Shown here one piece after another: positions 52,608 through 60,626 of a stretch of DNA of 64,000 nt. How positions within the stretch are numbered: the first letter of the stretch is position 1; each line of letters begins with the position of its first letter. Position numbers and translations under genes: made by a program. A model generated the notes under the pieces. That model was not told the origin of the DNA. It made no database searches and was given only the letters and a program-made list of their open reading frames with translations. Source of the DNA: Planctomycetota bacterium (GTDB lineage: Bacteria > Planctomycetota > SZUA-567); contig JAGUZQ010000060.1 of NCBI GenBank assembly GCA_020060765.1, forward strand, positions 62,001 to 126,000, read 5' to 3'.

Positions 52608-52875
52608 GGTGCTCCTCCGTTCGTCTGCGCGCGGTGAAAGTGACAGGCGAGTATATGAATCCGTTCAGGACGATTCAAGCTAATCCGGCAAATACCGGAA
52701 ACTTTCCGAATGCGGTTGACTCAGGCGACCACACCGCTGGCAAGAAAATTTCCGACGGATTTCAAAAAAAAATCCGACAAACCGAACAATTTACTTATAT
52801 AATAGCAGGGTACTTGCATATAATGAATAATTGATCAGACATCTTGTTACGACACCCTTGAGGATATCAATTAGA

Positions 52876-54525
52876 ATGAGCGACTCCCCCCTTGAAGTCG
52901 GCTTACGAAGCTATCACGCCAGCGCCGGAGCATCTTGCATCCACCATGATGAGGAGCAGGCGAGTCTGCCGTTAAACGTTTATGTGGTGGAGGATACAGA
53001 TTCTCTCCGGAAAATCCTGTCTGGTTCGGTCAGAAAATTAGATCACAATGTTTCCGCATTTTCCACTGCCGAAAGCGCTTTGGACGATCTTGCCTGCAAT
53101 CCGCCAGAGCTGATTTTCCTGGACTGGACCTTGCCGGGGATTTCGGGCCTGGATTTCTGCAAAAAAATCCGGGAGATGAAAAATATTTTCCAGCCTGTCA
53201 TTGTCATGACCACGGCCAAGACCGATGATGATTCTTTTGAACTGGCGATGAGTTCCGGGGTTGACGATTATATCTTCAAGCCCTATTCGGTCAAGGATAT
53301 GAGCGCCCGGATCAGGATTGCGGAAAAGCGCGCTTATCACCGCAAGGAACGCTATTTGCTCGAACATAAGGTCAGGGAAGGCGGACATTACCTTGCCGAC
53401 CTTACCTCCAGCATTCCCGCAGGCCTCCTTGTGGTGGATGAGAAAACCCACGATATTATTGAATGCAATCCCTACGCTGCCGAAATGGTAGGGTTGAGCT
53501 CTGAAAAAATCTGTGGTCGCAACTGCCACCAGTTCATCTGCCCCAGGGAGGCAGGAACCTGCCCCATCTCAGACCGCAAGGAGAATTTCTTCCAGTGCAA
53601 AACCGTTATTCTGAAAGCTGGCGGTGAACAGATCCGAGTGCTGAAAACCGCGCAGCTTGCCACCTACCACGGCAAGCAGGTCATTATCGAAACCTTTATC
53701 GATATCGAGGAACAGGAACAGGCGCAAGAACGGCTGCAGGTTTTTGCCCGCGACATGGAGCGCTTGGCCATGGAGCGCGCGCAGCAGCTTATCCACAGCG
53801 ACCGGCTGGCGTTGCTGGGAACGATGGTGGCGGGGCTGTCTCACGAGATCAGTAATTGCCTGACTGCGATCGGCCCCAACATCGACATGGCGCTGAAATA
53901 CTGGGAGGAGATCGCGCCAGTCGTCAACCTGGCGGCGGCGGAACCGACTGCCCCGCAAAAGCTGAAACTCGCCGATGCCGAGTTAAAACCCACTCTCGAT
54001 GCCGTTAAGGCCGGAGCCGGTCGCACCACCAGCCTGCTGTCTGGCCTGAAGAACTATTCCCGCAAGATGGACGCTGGTGGCGAACCTTTCCTTCTCGCCG
54101 GTTGCGTAGACGATACTCTCAACCTCTGCCATAATTTACTGAAGCACGGTATTACAGTTTCGACGGAGATACCCGGCGACTTCCTGGTGAAAAACTGGAA
54201 CCGCCAGCACATGGAACAGGTTTTGATGAACCTGGTTAACAACGCCAGCCAAGCCATGAAGGGAAAAGGAAAAATCGCTTTTACTCTCGCGGCGGGCGAA
54301 GCACAGGCGGTTCTGACTGTCGAGGATAACGGGCCGGGAATCCAGGCGGATAGTATTTCAAAGATATGGGAGCCGTTTTACACCACGAAAACGAAAACCG
54401 GCGGCACCGGACTGGGACTGTATATCGTAAAGGGTATAGTCGACCAGTACGCAGGCTCTATCATTGTCACGCGTTCGGAAAAACTGGGCGGCGCGGCTTT
54501 CATTATTAAGTTCCCTAACTTCTGA
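52876..54525 (+). CDS. Receiver-PAS-histidine kinase hybrid
   Basis: A 549-residue soluble signalling protein. An N-terminal receiver (about 33-150) has the acidic start VYVVEDTD, phospho-acceptor Asp83 in FLDWTLPG and the switch Lys in DYIFKPYS. A PAS domain (about 180-285) contains four Cys in CGRNCHQFICPREAGTCP, possibly a metal or redox site. The kinase core has His323 in LSHEISN, then NLVNNASQAMKGKGK, DNGPGIQ and TKTKTGGTGLGLYIVKG. It lacks membrane helices. I use ATG 52876 (GAGGA eleven bases upstream); a TTG at 52831 is possible. It is followed by the parS and the exopolysaccharide operon. Its 268-bp upstream gap has AT-rich TATAAT-like sequence near 52821. Confidence 0.9.
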   Translation: MSDSPLEVGLRSYHASAGASCIHHDEEQASLPLNVYVVEDTDSLRKILSGSVRKLDHNVSAFSTAESALDDLACNPPELIFLDWTLPGISGLDFCKKIREMKNIFQPVIVMTTAKTDDDSFELAMSSGVDDYIFKPYSVKDMSARIRIAEKRAYHRKERYLLEHKVREGGHYLADLTSSIPAGLLVVDEKTHDIIECNPYAAEMVGLSSEKICGRNCHQFICPREAGTCPISDRKENFFQCKTVILKAGGEQIRVLKTAQLATYHGKQVIIETFIDIEEQEQAQERLQVFARDMERLAMERAQQLIHSDRLALLGTMVAGLSHEISNCLTAIGPNIDMALKYWEEIAPVVNLAAAEPTAPQKLKLADAELKPTLDAVKAGAGRTTSLLSGLKNYSRKMDAGGEPFLLAGCVDDTLNLCHNLLKHGITVSTEIPGDFLVKNWNRQHMEQVLMNLVNNASQAMKGKGKIAFTLAAGEAQAVLTVEDNGPGIQADSISKIWEPFYTTKTKTGGTGLGLYIVKGIVDQYAGSIIVTRSEKLGGAAFIIKFPNF

Positions 54526-54647
54526 AAGCATACCCTTATCCGGCATATTGCACTGCAAAGTCTATGAGAAAAAGACTTTACATGTTCGGAAAAAGTTGAT
54601 GTCGCTATATTACCGCGTACACCAAACGGATGAATACACGCATTCAT

Positions 54648-54663
54648 TGTTTCACGTGAAACA
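54648..54663. other. parS site (ParB-binding centromere)
   Basis: TGTTTCACGTGAAACA is a perfect 16-bp palindrome and matches the bacterial chromosomal parS consensus TGTTNCACGTGAAACA at every fixed position. ParB would load here for origin segregation. No parA or parB gene is in the window and I found no second exact site. Confidence 0.85.
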
Positions 54664-54811
54664 TTTTCCGTGGTTTTCTCTCGCTAAACGCTAAAAAAAA
54701 GCCATTTTCTCCAAGTCATAGAGAAAGGGTGACGGAAAAATAATCAAACAATACATTGGTGCTTATATAGCATCTCGCGAAACTTCTTATCTTTGCTTCG
54801 AGGGTGACGCA

Positions 54812-54876
54812 GGTTCTTGAAAAGGTTGAATGATGGCTTTCACCTCTGGTTTTTGCGCCGCCCAGGTTCAAGAACC
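54812..54876. promoter_or_regulatory. Two enhancer-like sites upstream of the exopolysaccharide promoter
   Basis: GGTTCTTGAA (54812-54821) and GGTTCAAGAACC (54865-54876) share the core GGTTC-WW-GAA and are 53 bp apart, close to five helical turns. They also pair as an inverted repeat (GGTTCTTGAA with TTCAAGAACC). They lie 118-182 bp before the -24/-12 element at 54994, fitting NtrC-type activator sites; an RNA hairpin is the alternative. Confidence 0.5.
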
Positions 54877-54993
54877 GGGAACACCCCGACCGGCTGACTT
54901 TTCGTACATGCCACTTCCTTCGCAACATACTCCGCTGCACGTCCGATAGTATTTTTTCTTTCGGAGTTATCTTGTCTCGCCCAAGTTTTTCCC

Positions 54994-55009
54994 GGCAAAT
55001 AATTTGCAA
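54994..55009 (+). promoter_or_regulatory. Sigma-54 (-24/-12) promoter
   Basis: CGGCAAATAATTTGCAA: GG (54994-54995) and GC (55006-55007) ten bases apart, with the -12 box TTTGCA perfect. It lies about 135 bp before the export lipoprotein gene. The 618-bp gap 54526-55143 holds this promoter, the enhancer-like sites and parS, and no supportable gene. Confidence 0.75.
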
Positions 55010-55143
55010 CCCCGGAGAAAGTTGTTCCTTCCGCATTTTTTGTGCAGAGTCCCGCCGCGTAGTGCCGATAAACAATATGGTATCTGTCCGGAGGCGGTGG
55101 CGTCCGCAGCCTGTTGCTTGCTTAGGGGGAGACTGGTTTTCGC

Positions 55144-56133
55144 ATGAAGAAGATTTTGATATTCGTCGGCACTCTGCTGCTTGCCGCCGGTTGCGAACCG
55201 GAAGGACAGCCTCCGCGCAAGCGTTTCCAAGCGCCTCCGGCATATCTGACGGTTGCACCGGTGCTGCCCCAGGTAAGCAGTTACCCGGAATTCGACGGCG
55301 CGACCGAACCGCCGGAAGGCAGATTGCGCGACTTGCCCACGCTGCCGGGAATGACAGGTATTTCCAATCCGCACATGGGACTGCGCCCCATCAGCATGGA
55401 AAAACGCCGCGACGGCCAATCTCCGGTGGTGGCGATGAATCCGGGCGGTCTGGATCCGGCTGGGCGGCATCCTATCGAGCAACTGATTTACGGCGGCGCC
55501 TATCCCGAGCATGACGCGGGAGAGGAATGCGTTATCCGCAGCGGCGATAAACTCCATCTCCGCGTCGAGGAACACGAGGAATTCAGCGGCGAGGCCGAGG
55601 TGGGGCAGGATGGCACGATCCGCATCCCCCATACCGAAGACCGGGTGGCGGTGGCGAAACTGACCCGCCAGGACGCGGCCGCGGCAGTGGCAAAACAGAT
55701 CGCGCGCTATATCAAGGGCGCACCCGAGGTCGAGGTGCGTTTCAATTATGCCCAGGGCGACTGTTATTACATTTTCGGCGAGGTGCACAACCAGGGGCGT
55801 TTCCCCATGGGCTTGACGCCTATTCGCCTGCGCGAGGCGATTCTGCGTGCGAATTCCAAAAAGACGGCTACTGACGAAAAACCGGGCAGTGGCGAAAATC
55901 TGCGGGAAGATTTTTTCTTGTCGCCGCACGCGGACTTGCGCCAGGTCAGTGTCATCACCCCGCACCGCAGCCGCCCCTCGCGTCGGGAGTATAATGTAAA
56001 AAGTTCTCTTCTGCAGGGTCGTACGGGGGAAGACCCGGTGCTGAAACCAGGCGACATCGTGTTCGTGCCTTCCACCACCGACAAGAAAATTATCGGCCTG
56101 TTCTATCGGGTGATTCTGCCGGTCAGGCGTTAA
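55144..56133 (+). CDS. Polysaccharide export lipoprotein (Wza-like)
   Basis: A 329-residue outer-membrane-type export channel protein. The lipoprotein signal is MKKILIFVGTLLLAAGC (lipobox LAAGC, Cys17). The first 120 mature residues are Pro-rich and unrecognised. The poly_export domain (about 125-200) has CVIRSGDKLHLRVEEHEEFS and EVGQDGTIRIPHTEDRVAVA; a SLBB-like segment follows (CYYIFGEVHNQGRFPMGLTP) and the C-terminal PVLKPGDIVFVPST closes the family pattern. It is the first gene of the cluster: a Wzz/GumC-like protein follows 10 bp later. Confidence 0.92.
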   Translation: MKKILIFVGTLLLAAGCEPEGQPPRKRFQAPPAYLTVAPVLPQVSSYPEFDGATEPPEGRLRDLPTLPGMTGISNPHMGLRPISMEKRRDGQSPVVAMNPGGLDPAGRHPIEQLIYGGAYPEHDAGEECVIRSGDKLHLRVEEHEEFSGEAEVGQDGTIRIPHTEDRVAVAKLTRQDAAAAVAKQIARYIKGAPEVEVRFNYAQGDCYYIFGEVHNQGRFPMGLTPIRLREAILRANSKKTATDEKPGSGENLREDFFLSPHADLRQVSVITPHRSRPSRREYNVKSSLLQGRTGEDPVLKPGDIVFVPSTTDKKIIGLFYRVILPVRR

Positions 56134-56143
56134 GAGGTTGACC

Positions 56144-58198
56144 ATGGCCATCGACATGCTGCTTGCCAGTTGCCGCAACCCGCTGCGGATTTTTTTCCGG
56201 CGGCTGCGCTGGATTCTCTGCGCCGTCTTTCTGGCGGTAGCAGCGGCGTGGGTGTGGCTAGGCTGTTTCGCCACCAAGGAATACGTCACCCGCGTGGAAG
56301 TCAGCCTGAAACCCGGCGTCGGAGTTCCGGTCGGAACCGGCTTGGAGGGACAGATCGCCGCGCGGATGCAGTCTGAAGCCAGCCTGCGTCAGCTTTCGCG
56401 CAATCTCCGCTTCGCCGTCAAGGAAAACTATTGTGACCACCTCGACGAGGAAGCGTACAAACTGCAATCCCTGGACGAGGACAGTCTGCGCGGGAAACTG
56501 GACGGTGAACTGTCTCTCTTCCCGCGTACTGAAAAGCTTCGTCCCGGCGGGGCGCTGCTTTCGCACTGTTGGTGGCTGGCGCGGGAGATTCCCGTCAGTC
56601 TCGACGACCTGGCCACGCAGATGGATACGCAAACTCTGGCCTACGCGCTGGAAGCCTTGCAGCGAAACCCTGGCGAGGAAGTTTCCCAGCAGATGATTTC
56701 CGCCGCCGCTACCGAGGACTCGGCCAGCGACCGCTTGCTTGACGCCTTGCGGAAAAAAGTGTGCGCTGACGAGCCTGAGGCGAAATACTCCCGTGTGCGG
56801 GGGCGCGCGGTCGAGGAGCTGAAGAAAAAACTGGCGCAGGGTTCGGCTGCTTTCGGGCGGCAGGGTCTGCTGGAAATATTGCGGGAAATCCGCGCTCTCC
56901 GACCTCTGCTGGAAACCGGGCTGTTTTACGCGGGCGGGGAAACCGTAGCGGAACTGCGGGAAAACCTGAATATCGCCTCCACCGGCGGCGGCTTGGAAAT
57001 GGAATGTCGCAACTTATTGCATCCGTCCCGTCCGCCCTTCGACAAGCAGGAAAACGTCATTACCCATCTGGCGGTACAGGCGGTGCTGGCGATGATGAAA
57101 CAGGAATTCGCCTCTACGGGCGGCGAGAAACGCGGCGAGGAGGAGATGCTGCTTAACCGCCGAAAAGAAGCGGCAGAAACAGAAATCGAAAAACTGGATC
57201 GGGAAATCTACCGGCAGGAAAACCTGGAAAAAATCGCCGGTCATTTTCCCGGCGCGCCGACATTCAAAAGCCGGGTCGAACGGGAGAAATTCGCTTCCCA
57301 GACCGCAGAGGTCGACGACCCCTTCGCGGGACTGCTGATGGAAAATCCCCACGCCGCGCGCGCCGAAAAACTGGCAGCGGAAAGCGCGGCGGCGGAACGG
57401 GAACTGGCGGCATTACGGGAAAAGACCGAACCTCTAGGCGAAAAGCTGAACGATCCGCGCCTGCAGGCCATAGAAGTGAAACAAAAGCGTGAACGCAAGG
57501 TAGCCGATCCTAAGGCTCTCAAGCTGGCGGAAGACCTCGCTGCGAAAAAAGCCGAGTGGGAAAAGCTTCTGCTCACTTGCACCGAGCGCCATCCCTTTGT
57601 CCGCAAGGTCACGCGCGAAATCGGGGAACTGACGGCGGAACTGGAAAAACTGGGCGCGTCCGATCTGACGCAGGAACAGGAAGAATATTACGTCCAGACT
57701 CTGCCTAATCCCGAGTTGAAAAAGTGGCGGGAGGAGCTTGGCGCGCTGGAGCGCGAGCGCAACGCCGTCGAGAAAAAGCGCGCCTTGGCCTCGGCGCTGG
57801 CGGCCAAGGAAAAAGTTTCGGGCAAGATCGCCGCCGATCTGCGCAACCTGTATGCGGGGCTGCTGGCGGAAAGGCGGTCGCTGCGCGTTCGCCTGGAGCG
57901 GCTGCAGCGGCAGGAGGATATGCTGAAAATGCAGACGGCGGAAAAAGGCGGCGCCGGGGTGGAGTTCAGCGTCAGCGTCCCGCCCGCGCGTCCCCTGTCA
58001 TACGTCAGCCCCAACTGGAGCGGGTTGCTGCTGTACGCGCTGGGCTCCGGCGTACTGCTGGCGGCGCTGGCGGTGTTCCTGCTGGAGAAGTCCGACCGCT
58101 CCCTTCGTTCGGCCGAGCACTTCAAAAAACGCGTGCGACTGCCGGTGCTGGGAGAGATACCAGACCTGGGGCAGGTCGGCGGGGGAGGAAACGCATGA
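56144..58198 (+). CDS. Wzz/GumC-like chain-length or co-polymerase protein
   Basis: A 684-residue inner-membrane protein from ATG 56144 (AGAGG upstream). It has an N-terminal membrane helix (about 23-41: ILCAVFLAVAAAWVWLGCF), a long periplasmic region dominated by coiled-coil helices (about 300-600, many Ala, Glu, Lys, Arg) and a C-terminal helix (LLLYALGSGVLLAALAVFLL). The segment RPLSYVSPNWSGLL and the closing LPVLGEIPDLG resemble the Pro-rich end of GumC-type proteins. It has no kinase domain of its own. It overlaps the next gene by four bases (ATGA), whose ATPase would be its cytoplasmic partner. Function in exopolysaccharide assembly is firmly implied by context. Confidence 0.88.
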   Translation: MAIDMLLASCRNPLRIFFRRLRWILCAVFLAVAAAWVWLGCFATKEYVTRVEVSLKPGVGVPVGTGLEGQIAARMQSEASLRQLSRNLRFAVKENYCDHLDEEAYKLQSLDEDSLRGKLDGELSLFPRTEKLRPGGALLSHCWWLAREIPVSLDDLATQMDTQTLAYALEALQRNPGEEVSQQMISAAATEDSASDRLLDALRKKVCADEPEAKYSRVRGRAVEELKKKLAQGSAAFGRQGLLEILREIRALRPLLETGLFYAGGETVAELRENLNIASTGGGLEMECRNLLHPSRPPFDKQENVITHLAVQAVLAMMKQEFASTGGEKRGEEEMLLNRRKEAAETEIEKLDREIYRQENLEKIAGHFPGAPTFKSRVEREKFASQTAEVDDPFAGLLMENPHAARAEKLAAESAAAERELAALREKTEPLGEKLNDPRLQAIEVKQKRERKVADPKALKLAEDLAAKKAEWEKLLLTCTERHPFVRKVTREIGELTAELEKLGASDLTQEQEEYYVQTLPNPELKKWREELGALERERNAVEKKRALASALAAKEKVSGKIAADLRNLYAGLLAERRSLRVRLERLQRQEDMLKMQTAEKGGAGVEFSVSVPPARPLSYVSPNWSGLLLYALGSGVLLAALAVFLLEKSDRSLRSAEHFKKRVRLPVLGEIPDLGQVGGGGNA

Positions 58199-59079
58199 GC
58201 GTGGACGAAGCTTTCCGCCGGATCATGCGGAACAACGCGGTCAGAAAACCGGAACCGCCTCCACCGCCTGAACCTGAACCGCAGCATGAACCGGAGCCGG
58301 AAGTGAAAGCGCTGCCGGAAGAGATTGACCGCACCGCCACGACAATGGTGCGGGTGTTGCCTATCGCGCTCGACCGCGTGCGCACAGTGCCTGACTTTTC
58401 CTGGCGGCCGGGCGCGGAAGAGGAATTCTACAAGCCGCTGCGCGCGCGGGTGCAGGCGCTCAGACTGCGGCGCAACAGTCTCCTTGTCACCAGTTGCCGC
58501 CACGGGGAAGGAAAAACCACCACCTCGCTGAACCTCGCGTTCCTGCTGGCTCGGCGCAGGGAAAAGAAAATCCTGCTGGTGGATTTCGACACCTGCCGCC
58601 CCAGTTTGAGCAAGTTGCTGGGAATACCGGCGGTACACGGCGGGTTGACGGCGGTTCTGCGCGGGGAAGAAGAGCCGGAAGACGCCATCATCTACGGCGA
58701 AAGGGAAAACCTGTTTGTGCTGCCCACTCAGAAGCGCGCCGGCAGCGACACCGATTATTACGAAGCCGACGGCCTGGGTAAATTCCTGCGCCGGGCGCAC
58801 GAGAGTTTCGATTTCATCGTGCTCGACGCGCCGCCCTGTTCGGCTGGAGCCGACGCGGGCGTGGCCGGAGCGCAGGCGGGAGGGGCGCTGCTGGTAGTGA
58901 GAAGCCTCCTCACCCCGCGTGAGGAAGTGACCGACGCCGCTGCCATCCTGACGGAAATGGGCGTCAATGTTGCTGGCGCGGCTCTCACGTTTACGCGGGA
59001 ATTCATCCCCGCTTTCCTGCGCGGAGACAAGAAGCGTTACGGCTACGCGATGGAGGAAGAAACGTCGCCCGTGACCTGA
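58195..59079 (+). CDS. CpsD/CapB-like tyrosine-kinase-type ATPase
   Basis: A 294-residue cytoplasmic ATPase. It starts at ATG 58195 overlapping the preceding stop; a longer frame to 57724 is a shadow inside that gene. The N-terminus is a Pro/Glu-rich linker (about 15-45). The P-loop is SCRHGEGKTTTSLNLAFLLA (Walker A with Lys), followed by ILLVDFDTCRPSLSKLLG (Walker A' Asp) and FDFIVLDAPPCSAGADAG (Walker B). The family's C-terminal tyrosine cluster is not seen; only one Tyr pair (RYGYAM) is near the end. It would regulate chain length with the Wzz-like protein. Confidence 0.88.
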   Translation: MSVDEAFRRIMRNNAVRKPEPPPPPEPEPQHEPEPEVKALPEEIDRTATTMVRVLPIALDRVRTVPDFSWRPGAEEEFYKPLRARVQALRLRRNSLLVTSCRHGEGKTTTSLNLAFLLARRREKKILLVDFDTCRPSLSKLLGIPAVHGGLTAVLRGEEEPEDAIIYGERENLFVLPTQKRAGSDTDYYEADGLGKFLRRAHESFDFIVLDAPPCSAGADAGVAGAQAGGALLVVRSLLTPREEVTDAAAILTEMGVNVAGAALTFTREFIPAFLRGDKKRYGYAMEEETSPVT

Positions 59080-59125
59080 ACTCAATGCGGCAACGGCTAT
59101 ACGCGTACACATAGGAGGCAGGCGG

Positions 59126-60013
59126 ATGTATCTGCAATACTGGGGAATGAACGCCCATCCGTTCGGACAGGGGCATGTCCCGAGTTTTTTCGTTCCCACC
59201 GAAGGCGCGGGGCTGGCGCTGACCAAGCTGCGCTACGTCCTCAGCGCGGAAGTCGGCGTAGCCGCCATTCACGGCATGGCTGGCGCGGGTAAAACTGAAA
59301 TCGCGCGCGTGGCGCTGGCGGAACTGGAAAAAACGGGCTGGGTTACGGCGAGCGTAATCAATCCCTCCGGCGCTTCCGCCGACATGCTGGGTCTGACCGC
59401 GGCGCTGCTGGGCGCTACGGCTGGCGCGGGAATCTCGCCGCTGGAAAGGCTGGTCGCGCGGATCGTGGAACTTGGCGACAGCGGTAAACAGATCTGCCTG
59501 CTCGTCGACGATGTGCACACCATCGGCGACCTGGGCGTGTTGGAAGCGATGCGGATGTTATTAAATCTAGAACGCCACGGGCGCAGGCTGCTCAATCTAG
59601 TACTCGCCGGACAGGAAGGCATGGCCGGAATTTTGGAAAAATGCAGCGCTTTCAACAGCCATGTGGCGCTTAACATCAGGCTGGAGCCGATGAGCCAGGA
59701 CGAAACCAAGAAATACATTCTTTACCGCCTGAAGGTGGCTGGCTGCCGCCGGGGTATCTTCACCCGCTACGCGGCAGAGGCCATCTACCGTTTTTCGCAC
59801 GGCCTGCCCCGCCATGTCAATCGGCTTTGCGAACTGTCGCTGGTAACCGGGTACGGCCTGCAGGCGCGCAAGGTGGCGCCGGAAATAGTTGAGATGGCGG
59901 CTGGTGATCTCAACCTCGCGCCGCAAGAAACCGCTTTGCCAGCCGCGCCCGCACCGACCGCCGCTGCGGCGGTTGAAACAGACGAAGCCGATGATATCAT
60001 GGCGGCGGTCTGA
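59126..60013 (+). CDS. ExeA/XrtA-type AAA ATPase
   Basis: A 295-residue ATPase of the general secretion/exosortase-associated class. The N-terminal MYLQYWGMNAHPFG is typical; Walker A is HGMAGAGKTEIARVAL, Walker B is CLLVDDVHTIGDLGVLEAMR, and the sensor-type segment RLEPMSQDETKKYILYRLKV and FSHGLPRHVNRLCELSLV match the ExeA plan. Such ATPases lie in exopolysaccharide loci linked with PEP-CTERM/exosortase systems. No exosortase gene is in the window. It is the last gene of the operon, ending just before a bidirectional terminator. Confidence 0.88.
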   Translation: MYLQYWGMNAHPFGQGHVPSFFVPTEGAGLALTKLRYVLSAEVGVAAIHGMAGAGKTEIARVALAELEKTGWVTASVINPSGASADMLGLTAALLGATAGAGISPLERLVARIVELGDSGKQICLLVDDVHTIGDLGVLEAMRMLLNLERHGRRLLNLVLAGQEGMAGILEKCSAFNSHVALNIRLEPMSQDETKKYILYRLKVAGCRRGIFTRYAAEAIYRFSHGLPRHVNRLCELSLVTGYGLQARKVAPEIVEMAAGDLNLAPQETALPAAPAPTAAAAVETDEADDIMAAV

Positions 60014-60022
60014 GATAAAAAC

Positions 60023-60052
60023 AAAAGGCTCCGGCAAGCGCCGAGGCCTTTT
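60023..60052. terminator. Bidirectional rho-independent terminator
   Basis: AAAAGGCTCCGGC pairs with GCCGAGGCCTTTT with one C-A mismatch. On the minus strand it is followed by a TTTTGTTTTTAT run, on the plus strand it ends in TTTT. It separates the exopolysaccharide operon from the convergent HU-like gene. Confidence 0.75.
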
Positions 60053-60099
60053 GCAATTCCAATACATCGTGGGTATTACGGGAAAAGCGGGAATAAACG

Positions 60100-60405
60100 C
60101 TACATCGCACCGCCGTCGGTCTGGGCGGAGGGATTGCAGATTTTATCTTCCATCATTTTTCCCGGCTTGAAGGTGACGACCTTGCGTTCAGGTACCATAA
60201 CTTCCTGACCGGTACGGGGGTTGCGCGCCTTGCGCGGCTTGCGGACGCGGACTTCAAAGACGCCGAAATTACGCAACTCTAACCGTTGCTCGCTGGCGAG
60301 AACGTCTATAACTCCATCAAGAGTCATCTGGACGATGCGCTTGATGTCGGTCTGCCGCATATCCATTTCTTTCGCAATCCTCAGTACCATGTCGTTTTTC
60401 GTCAC
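60100..60405 (-). CDS. HU/IHF-family DNA-binding protein
   Basis: A 101-residue nucleoid protein from GTG 60405, behind a G-rich ribosome site (AGGGGGG). An earlier frame start to 60519 adds sequence without signal. VTKNDMVLRIAKEMDMRQTD and LASEQRLELRNFGVFEVRVR and KPRKARNPRTGQEVMVPER are the HU/IHF hallmarks, including the DNA-minor-groove arm RNPRTG. The C-terminus has an extra tail (CNPSAQTDGGAM). Whether it is HU or IHF-like cannot be decided by eye. Confidence 0.92.
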   Translation of the reverse strand: MTKNDMVLRIAKEMDMRQTDIKRIVQMTLDGVIDVLASEQRLELRNFGVFEVRVRKPRKARNPRTGQEVMVPERKVVTFKPGKMMEDKICNPSAQTDGGAM

Positions 60406-60552
60406 GTTAAGTACCCCCCTATATCTCAGGCAACACCAAGTCGTAGCGGTTCTGTGCCACCGCTTGCAAACGACTTCGCTCTTCAGATAAAAGTTTTCTC
60501 CGCAGGCTCCGCCGACCATGATTCTCGCTTAGCAGTCGGCGCACAAGAGTTT

Positions 60553-60580
60553 ATGTTAATTGGTGTTGCGTTTTAGTCAA
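60553..60580 (-). promoter_or_regulatory. Possible sigma-70 promoter of the HU-like gene
   Basis: On the minus strand TTGACT (60580-60575), 16 bp, TAACAT (60558-60553), about 148 bp upstream of the GTG start. Confidence 0.4.
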
Positions 60581-60626
60581 GCATATTTTTTCACGTAATC
60601 GGTAGAAATATTTTTCAGCAAACGCT

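Noticed and set aside
53790-53800. TTATCCACA, a DnaA-box sequence
   Set aside because: Single copy inside the conserved coding sequence of the kinase gene; no cluster, so not evidence of an origin.
54845-54862. TGGTTTTTGCGCCGCC as a -24/-12 element
   Set aside because: Spacing fits but the -12 box lacks TTGC; the element at 54994 is far better.
54716-55258. A 180-codon minus-strand frame in the gap before the exopolysaccharide operon
   Set aside because: Low-complexity Arg/Ser/Cys-rich translation, overlaps the promoter and the head of the export lipoprotein gene, no ribosome site.
54967-56289. A 440-codon minus-strand frame opposite the Wza-like gene
   Set aside because: His/Arg/Gln-rich shadow of a clearly coding gene with a recognised domain on the other strand.
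57688-59226. A 512-codon minus-strand frame
   Set aside because: Shadow opposite the Wzz-like and CpsD-like genes, both with recognisable motifs.
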